Part shown: in pieces, positions 42,514-51,334 of the stretch
Layout of the letters: the number at the start of each line of letters is the position of its first letter
How positions within the stretch are numbered: position 1 is the stretch's first letter
Position numbers and translations under genes: made by a program
The notes under the pieces: model-generated
Database searches by the model: none
The model's input: the letters and a program-made list of their open reading frames with translations, nothing else
Told to the model about the DNA's origin: nothing
Assembly (NCBI GenBank): GCA_023440705.1
Contig: JAEXRP010000024.1
Span: 3,890-67,889 of the forward strand
Direction of reading: 5' to 3'
Source: Soonwooa sp023440705
GTDB taxonomy: Bacteria > Bacteroidota > Bacteroidia > Flavobacteriales > Weeksellaceae
Length of the DNA: 64,000 nucleotides

Positions 42514-44958
42514 TTGAAAAATTATATTTCCTTATTTCTTTTGATGACGCCTTTGGCTGTTTTCTCACAGATTAACTTAAAAGTATTAGACGAAGACGGC
42601 AATGCAGTTGGCCAAGCAAAAGTGACTTATAACAATCAAGAATACCAAACCGATAACAAAGGTTTTATTAAAATCCCTTTAGGGACCGAAGTTACAAGCT
42701 TATCGGTGGAGAAAGAAGATTTCAAATCTTTTACAAAACAAATTCCATTAACACCAAAAACGCAGAATCTTAACATTCTATTTTTACCAGTTACAAAGGT
42801 TAATGAGATTAAAGAAGTTGTTTTTCAAAAGAAAATAAAACCAAAATCTAACGATCTTAGTTCTGTTGAGATTTCGCCAAGAGAAGCGCAAATTGTCGCT
42901 TCACTTTCTGGTGGTGTAGAAGGTTTGATCAAAACACTTCCACAGTTTAACTCCAATACCGAACTTAGTTCGCAATATATGGTGCGTGGTGGTAATTATG
43001 ACGAAAACTTGATTTACATTAATGATATAGAAATCTATCGTCCATTCTTAATTAGAAATTCTTTACAAGAAGGGATGAGTATCATTAACCCAGATATGGT
43101 TGGATCACTTAACGTATCTGCGGGAGGTTTCGAAGCACGTTATGGCGACAAAATGTCGTCTGTGCTTAACATCTATTATAGACAACCACGAGAATTGGAA
43201 CTTTCTGGTGAAGCTTCTCTTATCGGTGGTCGATTGACTTTGGGCGGAACAACAAAGGATAAAAAATTGTCAGCTTTAGTAAGTGGAAGATACCGTAATA
43301 CGAATTTGGTATTAAATACACTTAATGAAGATACGGATTTTAATCCGCAGTACATGGACTTTCAGTCGTATATTAACTACGATTTTAATGATAAACTAAA
43401 ATTATCGTTTTTAGGATATTTTTCGAAAAACGATTACGAGATGATTCCAAAACAAAAAGAAGTTGAGTTTGGATCATTATTTCAGCCAATTCGTTTGACT
43501 GTTGGTTATAATGGTAAAGAAGACGATCAGTACAAAAACATGATGGGAACTTTAAGCCTTAACTACAAGCCAACCAAACAATGGAATCTTGGTGTTGATG
43601 CGTTTGCGTATCAAAACCGTGAGCGCGAATATTACAGCATTGCTTCTGGTTATATGTTACAAGCATTCAACCCAGAAACTGGCGATCCAGAAGCGACTTA
43701 CGATGCTGGTGGACAAATTGACCATGCTCGTAATGATCTTAAAGTTCGTACGATGGGAGCGCAGGCGAGAGCTCGTTTTTCACCAAATGTAAATACAGAC
43801 TTCGAAGTTGGTGTTAAAGTCGAAAAAGAAAAACTACAAGACAACACTAACGAATGGCAATTGGTAGATTCTTTAGGTTACAGCACACCAAGAGATTTTG
43901 TCCTTCCAGGAAATCTTGATGCTTCTGCTTTAAAGTTAAAATACCACATGGCTGGTGTTAACGATATCGATGCGACGAGATTATCAGCTTACGCCCAATA
44001 TTCTCAAAAATTCAATTGGGGAGATAACAAAGTCTTTGTTAATGCAGGTGTGAGAGTACAAAATTGGAGTTTTAATAAAGAAACTTTAGTAAGTCCAAGA
44101 GCACAGTTTGCGATCAAACCAAATTGGGATATGGATATGTTGTTCAAATTGACAGGAGGTGTATATTACCAAGCGCCTTTCTATAAAGAGATTAAAGATC
44201 TTAGTGGCGATTTTAATCCGAACATCAAAGCGCAACGTTCTTATCAAATTATCTTGAGCAACGATTACGAATTCCGTATCGGAACAGCTAAAGATTCAAA
44301 ACCATTTAAGTTAACGACTGAAGCATATTATAAGAAGTTTGATAACTTAATTCCTTATTATTTGGATAATGTGAGAATTCGTTATTCTGGTAAAAATAAT
44401 GCGGAAGGTTATGCTTATGGATTGGATACAAGATTATTTGGAGAGTTTGTACCGGGCGTAGATTCTTGGATTTCTGCAAGTTATGCTCGTGTTTATGAAA
44501 ATATTGAAAACAAAGGTTATATCCCAAGACCGACGGATCAAAGATTTAGATTTTCGTTGTTCTATCAAGATTATATGCCGAAGTTCCCAAGTATGCGTGT
44601 TAACTTGACGTTGACTTATGCAAGTGGATTGCCGTCTGGGACGCCTGTTACGTTCGATAGCAATGGACAACCAGATTATACTGCGGCTTATACTTTCCAA
44701 AAAACTTTGCCAGCTTACAAGCGTGTAGATATTGGACTTTCTAAAGTTTTTATCGACCAAAAAGACAACAAAGTGACTGGCGGATTCTGGGGTAACTTCC
44801 GAGAATTGACGTTGGGTGTACAAATTTTCAATGCGTTTAATATCAATAACACGGTTGCCAATCAATGGGTTAATGATGTTAATAGCACTGCTTATTATCC
44901 AGTTCCAGTTCGATTGACAGGACGATTCTTTAATGTGAAATTAGAGTTTAAACTATAA
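42514..44958 (+). CDS. TonB-dependent outer-membrane receptor
   Basis: An 814-residue outer-membrane protein. The start is the TTG at 42514: it gives a good signal peptide (KNYISLFLLMTPLAVFSQ), and no ATG lies nearby. An N-terminal carboxypeptidase-regulatory-like domain (about 20-95) has VLDEDGNAVGQAKVTYNNQ. A plug domain (about 125-225) has GLIKTLPQFNSNTELSSQYMV and the GGNYDENLIYINDIEIY strand, and the rest is a 22-stranded barrel ending in an aromatic-rich RFFNVKLEFKL. It lacks the SusC signature and no SusD gene follows, so it is not a polysaccharide-locus pair. The substrate cannot be told. Confidence 0.9.
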   Translation: MKNYISLFLLMTPLAVFSQINLKVLDEDGNAVGQAKVTYNNQEYQTDNKGFIKIPLGTEVTSLSVEKEDFKSFTKQIPLTPKTQNLNILFLPVTKVNEIKEVVFQKKIKPKSNDLSSVEISPREAQIVASLSGGVEGLIKTLPQFNSNTELSSQYMVRGGNYDENLIYINDIEIYRPFLIRNSLQEGMSIINPDMVGSLNVSAGGFEARYGDKMSSVLNIYYRQPRELELSGEASLIGGRLTLGGTTKDKKLSALVSGRYRNTNLVLNTLNEDTDFNPQYMDFQSYINYDFNDKLKLSFLGYFSKNDYEMIPKQKEVEFGSLFQPIRLTVGYNGKEDDQYKNMMGTLSLNYKPTKQWNLGVDAFAYQNREREYYSIASGYMLQAFNPETGDPEATYDAGGQIDHARNDLKVRTMGAQARARFSPNVNTDFEVGVKVEKEKLQDNTNEWQLVDSLGYSTPRDFVLPGNLDASALKLKYHMAGVNDIDATRLSAYAQYSQKFNWGDNKVFVNAGVRVQNWSFNKETLVSPRAQFAIKPNWDMDMLFKLTGGVYYQAPFYKEIKDLSGDFNPNIKAQRSYQIILSNDYEFRIGTAKDSKPFKLTTEAYYKKFDNLIPYYLDNVRIRYSGKNNAEGYAYGLDTRLFGEFVPGVDSWISASYARVYENIENKGYIPRPTDQRFRFSLFYQDYMPKFPSMRVNLTLTYASGLPSGTPVTFDSNGQPDYTAAYTFQKTLPAYKRVDIGLSKVFIDQKDNKVTGGFWGNFRELTLGVQIFNAFNINNTVANQWVNDVNSTAYYPVPVRLTGRFFNVKLEFKL

Positions 44959-44960
44959 AA

Positions 44961-44996
44961 AAAATGCTTCGCAAAACTGCGAAGCATTTTTGTTTT
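44961..44996 (+). terminator. Rho-independent terminator after the TonB-dependent receptor
   Basis: AATGCTTCGCA-aaac-TGCGAAGCATT stem followed by TTTGTTTT, 5 bp past the stop. Confidence 0.92.
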
Positions 44997-44998
44997 AG

Positions 44999-45160
44999 GC
45001 TGTGTCCCTTCGCTCGGTAACTTCCGGCGCTTGCTACGCCGCGCCTCCAGTTCCTCACTTGGGTCGGGCTGTTCGCTATATCTTGACGGGCTCGCTCGGA
45101 CGGTTCCGCTTGCGCTCCGCCGCCTCACTCGCCCGCAAGGATGCCGCTGCCATCCCTCAT
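44999..45160. repeat. GC-rich intergenic element
   Basis: About 160 bp of strikingly GC-rich DNA in an otherwise AT-rich region (CTTCCGGCGCTTGCTACGCC, GGTTCCGCTTGCGCTCCGCC, CTCGCCCGCAAGGATGCCG). It has several short self-complementary pieces and no credible gene: a minus-strand frame over it begins with many Arg and Ser codons and reads on into the terminator and tail of the receptor gene. It sits directly after the receptor terminator. It looks like an inserted, non-coding element and shares TCGGGCTRTTC with the one at 18536. Confidence 0.7.
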
Positions 45161-45219
45161 AGAAAGTGATAATAAGAAAATTTCCTCATCCAAATCAGAA
45201 TCCCGAAATTTGTGTATAA

Positions 45220-45282
45220 ATTAGGAATTAGGAATTAGGAATTAGGAATTAGGAATTAGGAATTAGGAATTAGGAATTAGGA
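45220..45282. repeat. Heptanucleotide tandem repeat ATTAGGA x9
   Basis: Nine exact copies of ATTAGGA with period 7, followed by a tenth degenerate unit. No gene covers it. Confidence 0.95.
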
Positions 45283-45291
45283 ATTAGAAGT

Positions 45292-45329
45292 TCGTCGCTT
45301 CTAGTAGCGCAGCGTATCGAGAAGTTCTT
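45292..45329. repeat. Degenerate single arm of the palindromic repeat found at 60 kb
   Basis: CGTCGCTTCTAGTAGCGCAGCGTATCGAGAAGTTCT-type sequence matches one arm (outer CGTCACTTCGAGTA, then GTATCGAGAAGT) of the element family at 60006-60906, with mismatches. The partner arm is missing. It lies immediately after the ATTAGGA array. Confidence 0.6.
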
Positions 45330-45396
45330 AGAATTAGGAGTTAGATACTGTGCTCACTGAGCGGAGCTGAAGTGTTAAATATTTACGAATTGCGAA

Positions 45397-45416
45397 TTAC
45401 GATTTTAGAATCGTAA
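45397..45416 (+). promoter_or_regulatory. Inverted repeat upstream of pepE
   Basis: TTACGATT-ttag-AATCGTAA stem about 46 bp before the pepE start. It could be an operator or a 5' leader hairpin; nothing proves either. No T-run follows. Confidence 0.35.
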
Positions 45417-45461
45417 ATCATAAATCCAAAATCTGAAAAAATCAAAGCAAAAACAATAAAA

Positions 45462-46154
45462 ATGAATATAATATTAGCATCGACTTCCACATTGTATGGA
45501 GGACAATATTTAGAATACTTAAAACCAGAATTAGAAAAACTTTTCGCGGATGTTGATGAGATTTTATTTATCCCATTTGCGCGTCCGGGAGGTATTTCAC
45601 ATGAAGAATACACGGCGAAAGCTGCTAGTTTTTTTTCGACAATTGGTAAAAAAGTCAGAGGATTTCATGAGTTCGAGGACAAAGCCGAAGCCATCAACCA
45701 AGCAAAGGCTTACTTCACTGGAGGCGGAAATACTTTTCTATTGGTAAAGACATTACACGAAGAACATTTGATGTCAGTTTTAAAACAAAATGTAGAATCA
45801 GGGAAAGCTTATTTAGGTTGCAGCGCAGGAAGTAACATCGGCGGTGTTAATATGAAAACCACCAACGATATGCCGATTATGTATCCGCCAAGTTTCGATT
45901 GTATGGGATTGGTTCCGTTTAATATTAATCCACATTATTTAGATCCAAATCCAGATTTGCACCACAATGGCGAAACCCGCGAAACAAGAATTTTGGAATT
46001 TCTGACGCAAAACGATCTTAAAGTTGTTGGCTTACGAGAAGGAAACTGGATCAGAAGAATTGACAACAAAATTACGGTTGAAGGCTCACAACTAACCCGA
46101 ATATTCGAGCAAGGCAAAGAACCTTACGAGATCGAATCGGGAAGCGAGTTATAA
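45462..46154 (+). CDS. pepE: Dipeptidase E (alpha-aspartyl dipeptidase, S51)
   Basis: A 230-residue cytoplasmic serine peptidase that cleaves Asp-X dipeptides. The nucleophile elbow is LGCSAGSN with Ser121 (GWSAGAN in E. coli), and the family has the INPHYLDPNPD and HHNGETRETR catalytic-His segment and the VDEILFIPFARPGG start. Length equals E. coli PepE. It is followed at 12 bp by a secreted protein and then by an HD hydrolase, so a three-gene operon is likely. Confidence 0.93.
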   Translation: MNIILASTSTLYGGQYLEYLKPELEKLFADVDEILFIPFARPGGISHEEYTAKAASFFSTIGKKVRGFHEFEDKAEAINQAKAYFTGGGNTFLLVKTLHEEHLMSVLKQNVESGKAYLGCSAGSNIGGVNMKTTNDMPIMYPPSFDCMGLVPFNINPHYLDPNPDLHHNGETRETRILEFLTQNDLKVVGLREGNWIRRIDNKITVEGSQLTRIFEQGKEPYEIESGSEL

Positions 46155-46166
46155 ACATAAATAACG

Positions 46167-46847
46167 ATGAAAAAAATAGTTTTTTTACCAATTTTAGTTT
46201 TTGGACAGTTTTATTTTGGGCAATACAATTTTAACCTCAAAAATGCGAGCCGTCTTTTTGATGCTGAAATTTCGGTTCAGAACTGTGAAGGCGACACATG
46301 CAGTGGTGAAGGCACCGTAAACTTAATTGATAAAAAGACCAAAAAACTTTTCCAGACTTTAACATCGGATAATTTATACTTTTATCTCAACAAGAATCAA
46401 AAACCAAGCGTCAACGTCATCGAAATGTATGGCGAACAAAGTCCACTTATTTTCGGTGATTTTAACTTTGATGGTTCCGAAGATGTTGCAATTAGAAACG
46501 GAAACGAAGGAAGTTACGGTGGTCCATCTTATAATGTTTATGTTTATAATTTGACCAAAAAGCAGTTTGTCCTTAGTCAAGAATTAACCGATTTAACTTT
46601 TGAAAATCTTGGAATGTTTGAGACTGATAATGACCGTAAGCGTATCATAACTTATGCAAAATCGGGCTGCTGCTATCATATTAAAACAGAATATGAGGTT
46701 GTTCCCAAAAAAGGACTTTTAAAAGTATACGAGTTTGAAGAAGATGCAATGGGTGGGGAAAATGTGAAAGTCACAACCCGAAACCTCGTAAAAGGTAAAT
46801 GGCAAACTAAAACTAAGACCTACAAAATCAATGATTATTACAAATAA
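46167..46847 (+). CDS. Secreted protein, XAC2610-like (uncertain)
   Basis: A 226-residue exported protein (signal peptide to about residue 18, YFGQ). It has a central metal-loop-like GDFNFDGSEDVAIRNGNEGS (FG-GAP type), tyrosine-rich strands YNVYVYNLTKKQF and a Cys-Cys pair (AKSGCCYHIKTEYE). The DFNFDGxxD loop and the GPSYNVYVY strand recall XAC2610-related periplasmic proteins; I cannot confirm this from sequence alone. Function unknown. It sits in the pepE operon. Confidence 0.6.
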   Translation: MKKIVFLPILVFGQFYFGQYNFNLKNASRLFDAEISVQNCEGDTCSGEGTVNLIDKKTKKLFQTLTSDNLYFYLNKNQKPSVNVIEMYGEQSPLIFGDFNFDGSEDVAIRNGNEGSYGGPSYNVYVYNLTKKQFVLSQELTDLTFENLGMFETDNDRKRIITYAKSGCCYHIKTEYEVVPKKGLLKVYEFEEDAMGGENVKVTTRNLVKGKWQTKTKTYKINDYYK

Positions 46848-46852
46848 TAAAA

Positions 46853-47440
46853 ATGAAATTACAAAAAGAAATAGATTTTATATTAGCGGTTGATGCGCTA
46901 AAAAATGTTAACCGCAGAAATTACAATGCTGACGACAGTCGTCGCGAAAACACTGCTGAACATAGCTGGCAGATTATCATTTTGGCGCAGATTCTTTATC
47001 CTTACGCCAAGCAAAAAGAGAAAATTGATTTATTACGCGTGATCAGGATGTTGTCGATTCATGATTTGGTGGAGATTCATGCGGGAGATACTTTTATTTT
47101 TGATGAAGCTTTAATGGAAGGGAAATTCGAGCGTGAGAAAATTGCAGCACGAAAAATATTCGGAATTCTTAATGAAGATCTAGCTGAAGAATTTTATAAT
47201 CTTTGGATAGAGTTTGAAGAAGAGAAAACGCATGATGCTATTTTTGCTTGTTCTATCGATCGCATAATGCCATTTATCCTAAACTCTTATACAGAAGGGA
47301 AAAGCTGGACAGAAGCTAGTGTTACGTCGGAGCAAGCGCGCAAAATTATCGAAAATGCTGTGAAGCGTTCGTCGGACGAAATGGGCGAAGTTTTCGATAT
47401 TCTTATTGAAAAAAACATTGCCGAAGGACGATTGAAATAA
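46853..47440 (+). CDS. HD-domain hydrolase (YfbR/HDDC2-type)
   Basis: A 195-residue HD-superfamily phosphohydrolase. The metal ligands are H37 (ENTAEHSWQ), H70-D71 (RMLSIHDLVEIHAGDTF) and a late Asp (ACSIDRIMPF). This set is typical of the YfbR/HDDC2 group, which removes phosphate from 5'-deoxynucleotides; activity in this protein is inferred. It is the last gene of the pepE block and ends before a terminator that also serves the convergent gene. Confidence 0.85.
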   Translation: MKLQKEIDFILAVDALKNVNRRNYNADDSRRENTAEHSWQIIILAQILYPYAKQKEKIDLLRVIRMLSIHDLVEIHAGDTFIFDEALMEGKFEREKIAARKIFGILNEDLAEEFYNLWIEFEEEKTHDAIFACSIDRIMPFILNSYTEGKSWTEASVTSEQARKIIENAVKRSSDEMGEVFDILIEKNIAEGRLK

Positions 47441-47460
47441 TCTTATTTCGCTTAGAATGA

Positions 47461-47491
47461 AAAACGCAAAGCCTTGGCTTTGCGTTTTTTT
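47461..47491. terminator. Terminator between convergent genes
   Basis: AACGCAAAGCC-tt-GGCTTTGCGTT stem with a T-run after it on the plus strand and A-rich DNA before it; 20 bp past one stop and 6 bp past the other. Confidence 0.92.
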
Positions 47492-47497
47492 GATATT

Positions 47498-49477
47498 CTA
47501 TTTAATTGGAAATTTTGTCACTTTTTCATCAATTTTAACAATATAAATACCTTTTCCAAATGTAGTTAATGGTATTTCTAATTTGTTATTTTTAAGAATT
47601 TTTTGTTGTAATATTAGCTGCCCACTTATGTTATAGATACTTATGCTTTTATGATCCAAAGTTTCAAAATCAGGTTCTATTATAAGATGAGTTTCTGTTT
47701 GATATATTTTGTTTTTTACAGTTCTTACATCATTAGTAGATAAGTTATTTGATTCATTTGCTCTTTGCAAATAAGTGCCTTCTTTTGTAGCAACAGCTAC
47801 TTTGAAATTTTTGTTTCCAAGATAATTGGCATTTTCTTGAGACAATGTAAATTGCAATGTCGTATTATCTACTTTTGTGAAGTTTTCAATATAAGTACCT
47901 AAATCACTATTATTTTCATAAAAGTAGATTCTGTTTGCTGTTGCAAAATTGTCCCCTTTTATTGTAATCGTTCTTTGATTAATGTTAACTGAGTTTAGCA
48001 AATATGCTTTTGCTGTTGAAAGATCTAATTTATTTAGAAACCTTTTGTCACTATAACCTATTGTGGGGAAGTATAGGTTATTATGTTCTAGATTCACAGG
48101 ATTTGCTATAGAATGCCCTACATCAATTGGACTAATTCCTAATGAATATGTATTTTGGAGACTACCATCACTTGTTATAATTTCATTTTGATAAAAGACT
48201 TTTCCAAAAAAATATAACTTTGAACCATCAGATTTAATATGATTTCCATAGATTAAGTTATTGTCAAAAATATCTGTATTGTAGACTCTGAAAGCTTCGT
48301 TTGTGCCATTTGTTGTGCCATCGGATTTCCACAACTGATAATTAGTTTTATTGCCTTTTGATAAAAAATACAATTGATTATTCAATACAACAATATTGCT
48401 CATTAGGTTGGTGAATGGTTGTTCTGTCCCTGTTGAATTTAGTAAGTTTTTCACCATTACTGTTCCTGCATCTGTCCCGTTGGTTTTCCAAAGTCCACCT
48501 TCATCATTGTGGTTAAATCTAAAGTATAATTCATTTTTATAGTTAATAAAGGATACAGATTTAGAAGTTTTTTGACTATTTTTAATAAATCTCTTAACTT
48601 CTTTTGTTCCATTAGTAGTGCCATCAGTTTTCCAAAGAGCTGTTATATATCCGTAGTCAGATGTATAAAAAGATACCCAGAAAAACATTGAACCGTCTAG
48701 AAATCCAATATTAGCTTCGTATTTATTATCTGGGTTATATGCGTATTCATCAGGCGATGGTGTTGCATTTGGATAGATGCTGTTATAATAATTAGGTAAA
48801 TTAATTAAGGTCTCCATATTTTTATTAGAGCTATTGTATTTTGAAATATTTTTATTATTTCTACTATAAAATAGAAGGCTTTGATTAACTTTTCCTACAT
48901 AATAAAGATCAATATTGGACGTAGAATTCGGGATACTATATATTTTTTCTAATTGAAGATTGTCAGGATTAATCGAAAAAATGCTCTCACTATTTCCGAT
49001 TATTAGTGGTTTTGAGTCTATTGATAAAGCATCGGTTAATCCATGAAATTCATATAAGCCTAATGTTGTATTGGATTGGTTAGAGTAGCTAATACTAATA
49101 CCATCCGTTTTAAAAACCTTTTTATTATGACCTTCCATTGTTTCGCAATTAGTATAGGAAGTTAAGATTCCATAATAGTAATTTCCGTCAGAGAATATAC
49201 CATCTTCACTATCCGACGATGCACCACTAAAGGGTGAAAAGAAAGTAGTGTTCGACCTAGTGGGACAAGGGTTGGTTAACTGCTTAGTTGTACCATTGTT
49301 GCTATTTGTAGAAAAAACTTGACTATTTCCTTTGTTGTCTTTTGCCTGATAGATAATGTATCCGTTATTTAAAGTTCTTATTCCTCTCATTTCCGAGTAA
49401 TTATCGAATGTCGCTAAGGTTTGAACTTGTGCATTTCCAAAAAATGCAATAAGCAATAATGTAAAATTTAGTCTCAT
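47498..49477 (-). CDS. T9SS-sorted protein with ELWxxDGT repeats
   Basis: A 659-residue secreted protein (signal peptide to about residue 17, GNAQ). It has at least three ELWxxDGT-type repeats (ALWKTDGTTNGTKEVKRF, GLWKTNGTDAGTVMVKNL, QLWKSDGTTNGTNEAFRV), an IPT/TIG-like domain (about 498-570) and a C-terminal T9SS type A sorting domain (about 585-659, ISIYNISGQLILQQ, GKGIYIVKID). ELWxxDGT repeats are thought to form a beta-propeller in exported proteins of Bacteroidota and Myxobacteria. Activity is unknown. It has unusually many Asn and Tyr codons. Confidence 0.88.
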   Translation of the reverse strand: MRLNFTLLLIAFFGNAQVQTLATFDNYSEMRGIRTLNNGYIIYQAKDNKGNSQVFSTNSNNGTTKQLTNPCPTRSNTTFFSPFSGASSDSEDGIFSDGNYYYGILTSYTNCETMEGHNKKVFKTDGISISYSNQSNTTLGLYEFHGLTDALSIDSKPLIIGNSESIFSINPDNLQLEKIYSIPNSTSNIDLYYVGKVNQSLLFYSRNNKNISKYNSSNKNMETLINLPNYYNSIYPNATPSPDEYAYNPDNKYEANIGFLDGSMFFWVSFYTSDYGYITALWKTDGTTNGTKEVKRFIKNSQKTSKSVSFINYKNELYFRFNHNDEGGLWKTNGTDAGTVMVKNLLNSTGTEQPFTNLMSNIVVLNNQLYFLSKGNKTNYQLWKSDGTTNGTNEAFRVYNTDIFDNNLIYGNHIKSDGSKLYFFGKVFYQNEIITSDGSLQNTYSLGISPIDVGHSIANPVNLEHNNLYFPTIGYSDKRFLNKLDLSTAKAYLLNSVNINQRTITIKGDNFATANRIYFYENNSDLGTYIENFTKVDNTTLQFTLSQENANYLGNKNFKVAVATKEGTYLQRANESNNLSTNDVRTVKNKIYQTETHLIIEPDFETLDHKSISIYNISGQLILQQKILKNNKLEIPLTTFGKGIYIVKIDEKVTKFPIK

Positions 49478-49572
49478 AATTTTTTTTGCTAAATGTATGA
49501 GGACTACATTTAATAATCGTACCGAGTATTAGGTATTTTGTTTTAAATTTGATTTAATTCTAAAATTTAAAC

Positions 49573-50097
49573 ATGAAAAAAATACTATTTGCACTTTCTG
49601 TTTTGGCGGCATTCTTCTTGGGTTTTGGTTTTAAAACTTTAACCGATACAAGCTGGAAGTCTGACAAAGACCTGAAACGTGTCACAGGCATTGGTGGGAT
49701 TTTCTTTAAAGCTAAAGATCCAAAGGCGCTTCGACAATGGTACAGCGATCATCTCGGACTTAGTGTTAATGATTATGGGTCGGTGTTCGAGTGGTATCAA
49801 GGCTCGGACAATTCTAAAAAAGGCTTTACACAATGGAGTCCTTTTAATGAAAAAACTAAGTATTTTCAACCATCAGAAAAAGAATTTATGATTAATTATC
49901 GCGTGCAAAATCTTGAAAAATTAGTCGAAGTTCTTAAACAAGAAAATGTCACTATACTTGATAAAATTGAAACCTACGATTACGGAAAATTTGTACATAT
50001 TATGGATATCGAAGGTAACAAAATTGAGCTTTGGGAACCCAACGACATCGAATATGAGAAAATGGGAAACAGCATGAATTATAAAACCACAAAGTAA
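49573..50097 (+). CDS. VOC (glyoxalase/bleomycin-resistance) family protein with N-terminal signal or anchor
   Basis: A 174-residue protein. Residues 1-21 are a hydrophobic anchor or signal (LFALSVLAAFFLGFGF), so unlike most VOC proteins it is exported or membrane-tethered. The VOC domain has GIGGIFFKAKDPKALRQWYS, HLGLSVND and VHIMDIEGNKIELWEPND, giving the usual metal-site Glu near the C-terminus. No enzyme activity can be assigned. The stop codon lies inside the terminator stem. Confidence 0.85.
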   Translation: MKKILFALSVLAAFFLGFGFKTLTDTSWKSDKDLKRVTGIGGIFFKAKDPKALRQWYSDHLGLSVNDYGSVFEWYQGSDNSKKGFTQWSPFNEKTKYFQPSEKEFMINYRVQNLEKLVEVLKQENVTILDKIETYDYGKFVHIMDIEGNKIELWEPNDIEYEKMGNSMNYKTTK

Positions 50098-50112
50098 AGT
50101 TGTGGTTTTTAT
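50083..50112. terminator. Terminator overlapping the VOC gene stop
   Basis: AAAACCACAA-agtaaag-TTGTGGTTTT followed by TATTTTG; the 5' arm is the last codons of the VOC gene. The opposite strand also has T-rich sequence for the leftward gene. Confidence 0.75.
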
Positions 50113-50128
50113 TTTGAGATTTAAATAC

Positions 50129-51181
50129 TTAATCTGTTTTACAATACGCATCAATATACCATGCAATCATGAGATAAATTATTAAAAAAATAGGATAAGT
50201 AAAAACTACTAAAAGGATGTAACCTTGCTTCATATGCTCTTCGTTAATAACCCAAAGTATTAGATCGTGTCCGAATATAAAAACGAAGAAACAAATTGTT
50301 ATAACAAGTAAAGAACCTAAAATTACGCTATAATTAAATTTTTTTGGTCTACGTTTTCTAGTATTTTTTATCCATTTAAAATGAAGAAAAGCTAAGATTA
50401 AAAATGAAATACATGTCAAACCAATTGGTTGGATAAAAAGTAGAATTTTCCCTAGTATAGAAAACTTCGTTGAGAAATTTATTTCCAAATCGTCAAGAAC
50501 AATCTTATCAATCTTGAGCTGATAGTTGCCGTTTTTCAAATCTTGGAGAGCGCCTTGGTTAACACTTCGGATTTCCGTGTCGTTGGGCATGTTGATGTTG
50601 ACTTCAATTGGACCAAAGCTTTTCCAAAATTTTGACGGATAAAGTGCGTATTCAATTTTAAATTCTCGCAAAATTCCAAAAACGTTGTATTCTGGATATC
50701 CATTATATTCTATAATTATTTCGTTTTCGCCAGCTTCAAGATTTGCAACAAAACTGATAGCGTCATCTGGCGGAATATAATAGGTGTTTACCTGATCGAA
50801 TTTCAATTCATACAATCCTTCGCCGTCTTTGTCTTTAAAATTTTCTGGAAATTTCTTGATTTTCGAAGCCGTAATTGTCTTTCCATTAACGCTGATATTT
50901 TCTGAATCAAGCATATTAATACCAACAAAAACCAAATCCAACTTTTCTTTTTTTGGAGATGAAATCTTGTAAGTTATTTTGTAGTTTATTAAATAAGATT
51001 TGATGTAATCTGAGTGGTCCTGCGTAAGTTTTAAGTCAATTTTTTCCTTAATAACAGTACAATCCTTACTTCCAAATAAAGTCGAGGTTGTTGTACCATC
51101 AACAGTAGGTTTCGCCATATTTGCAAACAAAAAAATGTGAGAAATGAGGAATATTAAAAAGTAAAATTTGGATTGTGTCAT
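50129..51181 (-). CDS. Secreted N-terminal domain plus three-helix membrane protein, unknown
   Basis: A 350-residue protein. It has a signal-type start (FYFLIFLISHIFLFAN), a beta-rich extracytoplasmic domain (about 25-240, with ENEIIIEYNGYPEYNVFGIL), and three C-terminal hydrophobic helices (LLFIQPIGLTCISFLILAF, VILGSLLVITICFFVFIFG and ILLVVFTYPIFLIIYLMIAW). I recognise no family; the arrangement resembles bacterial proteins of the DUF4424 kind only loosely. Between the last two helices is a short loop with INEEHMKQGY. Neighbours give no hint. Confidence 0.6.
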   Translation of the reverse strand: MTQSKFYFLIFLISHIFLFANMAKPTVDGTTTSTLFGSKDCTVIKEKIDLKLTQDHSDYIKSYLINYKITYKISSPKKEKLDLVFVGINMLDSENISVNGKTITASKIKKFPENFKDKDGEGLYELKFDQVNTYYIPPDDAISFVANLEAGENEIIIEYNGYPEYNVFGILREFKIEYALYPSKFWKSFGPIEVNINMPNDTEIRSVNQGALQDLKNGNYQLKIDKIVLDDLEINFSTKFSILGKILLFIQPIGLTCISFLILAFLHFKWIKNTRKRRPKKFNYSVILGSLLVITICFFVFIFGHDLILWVINEEHMKQGYILLVVFTYPIFLIIYLMIAWYIDAYCKTD

Positions 51182-51334
51182 CGATTTTGTATCTGTTTTA
51201 AAAATAAAAATATATTTCTAGTTTTTAAAATTGCAGATCAAATTTTTTTAATTTTTTTCATCTTTATTGTGAACTTTTTAAGTTAAAACAGTTGTTTTTT
51301 TTATATTTAAAAAAGGAAAAAATAAAACACTAAA

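Noticed and set aside
42514..44958. SusC-type polysaccharide receptor
   Set aside because: No SusD gene follows and the TonB box and plug lack the SusC signature; called as a general TonB-dependent receptor.
44895..45128. 77-codon minus-strand frame over the GC-rich element
   Set aside because: Arg/Ser-rich composition from GC-rich non-coding DNA, no domain, and it runs back through the terminator of the receptor gene.
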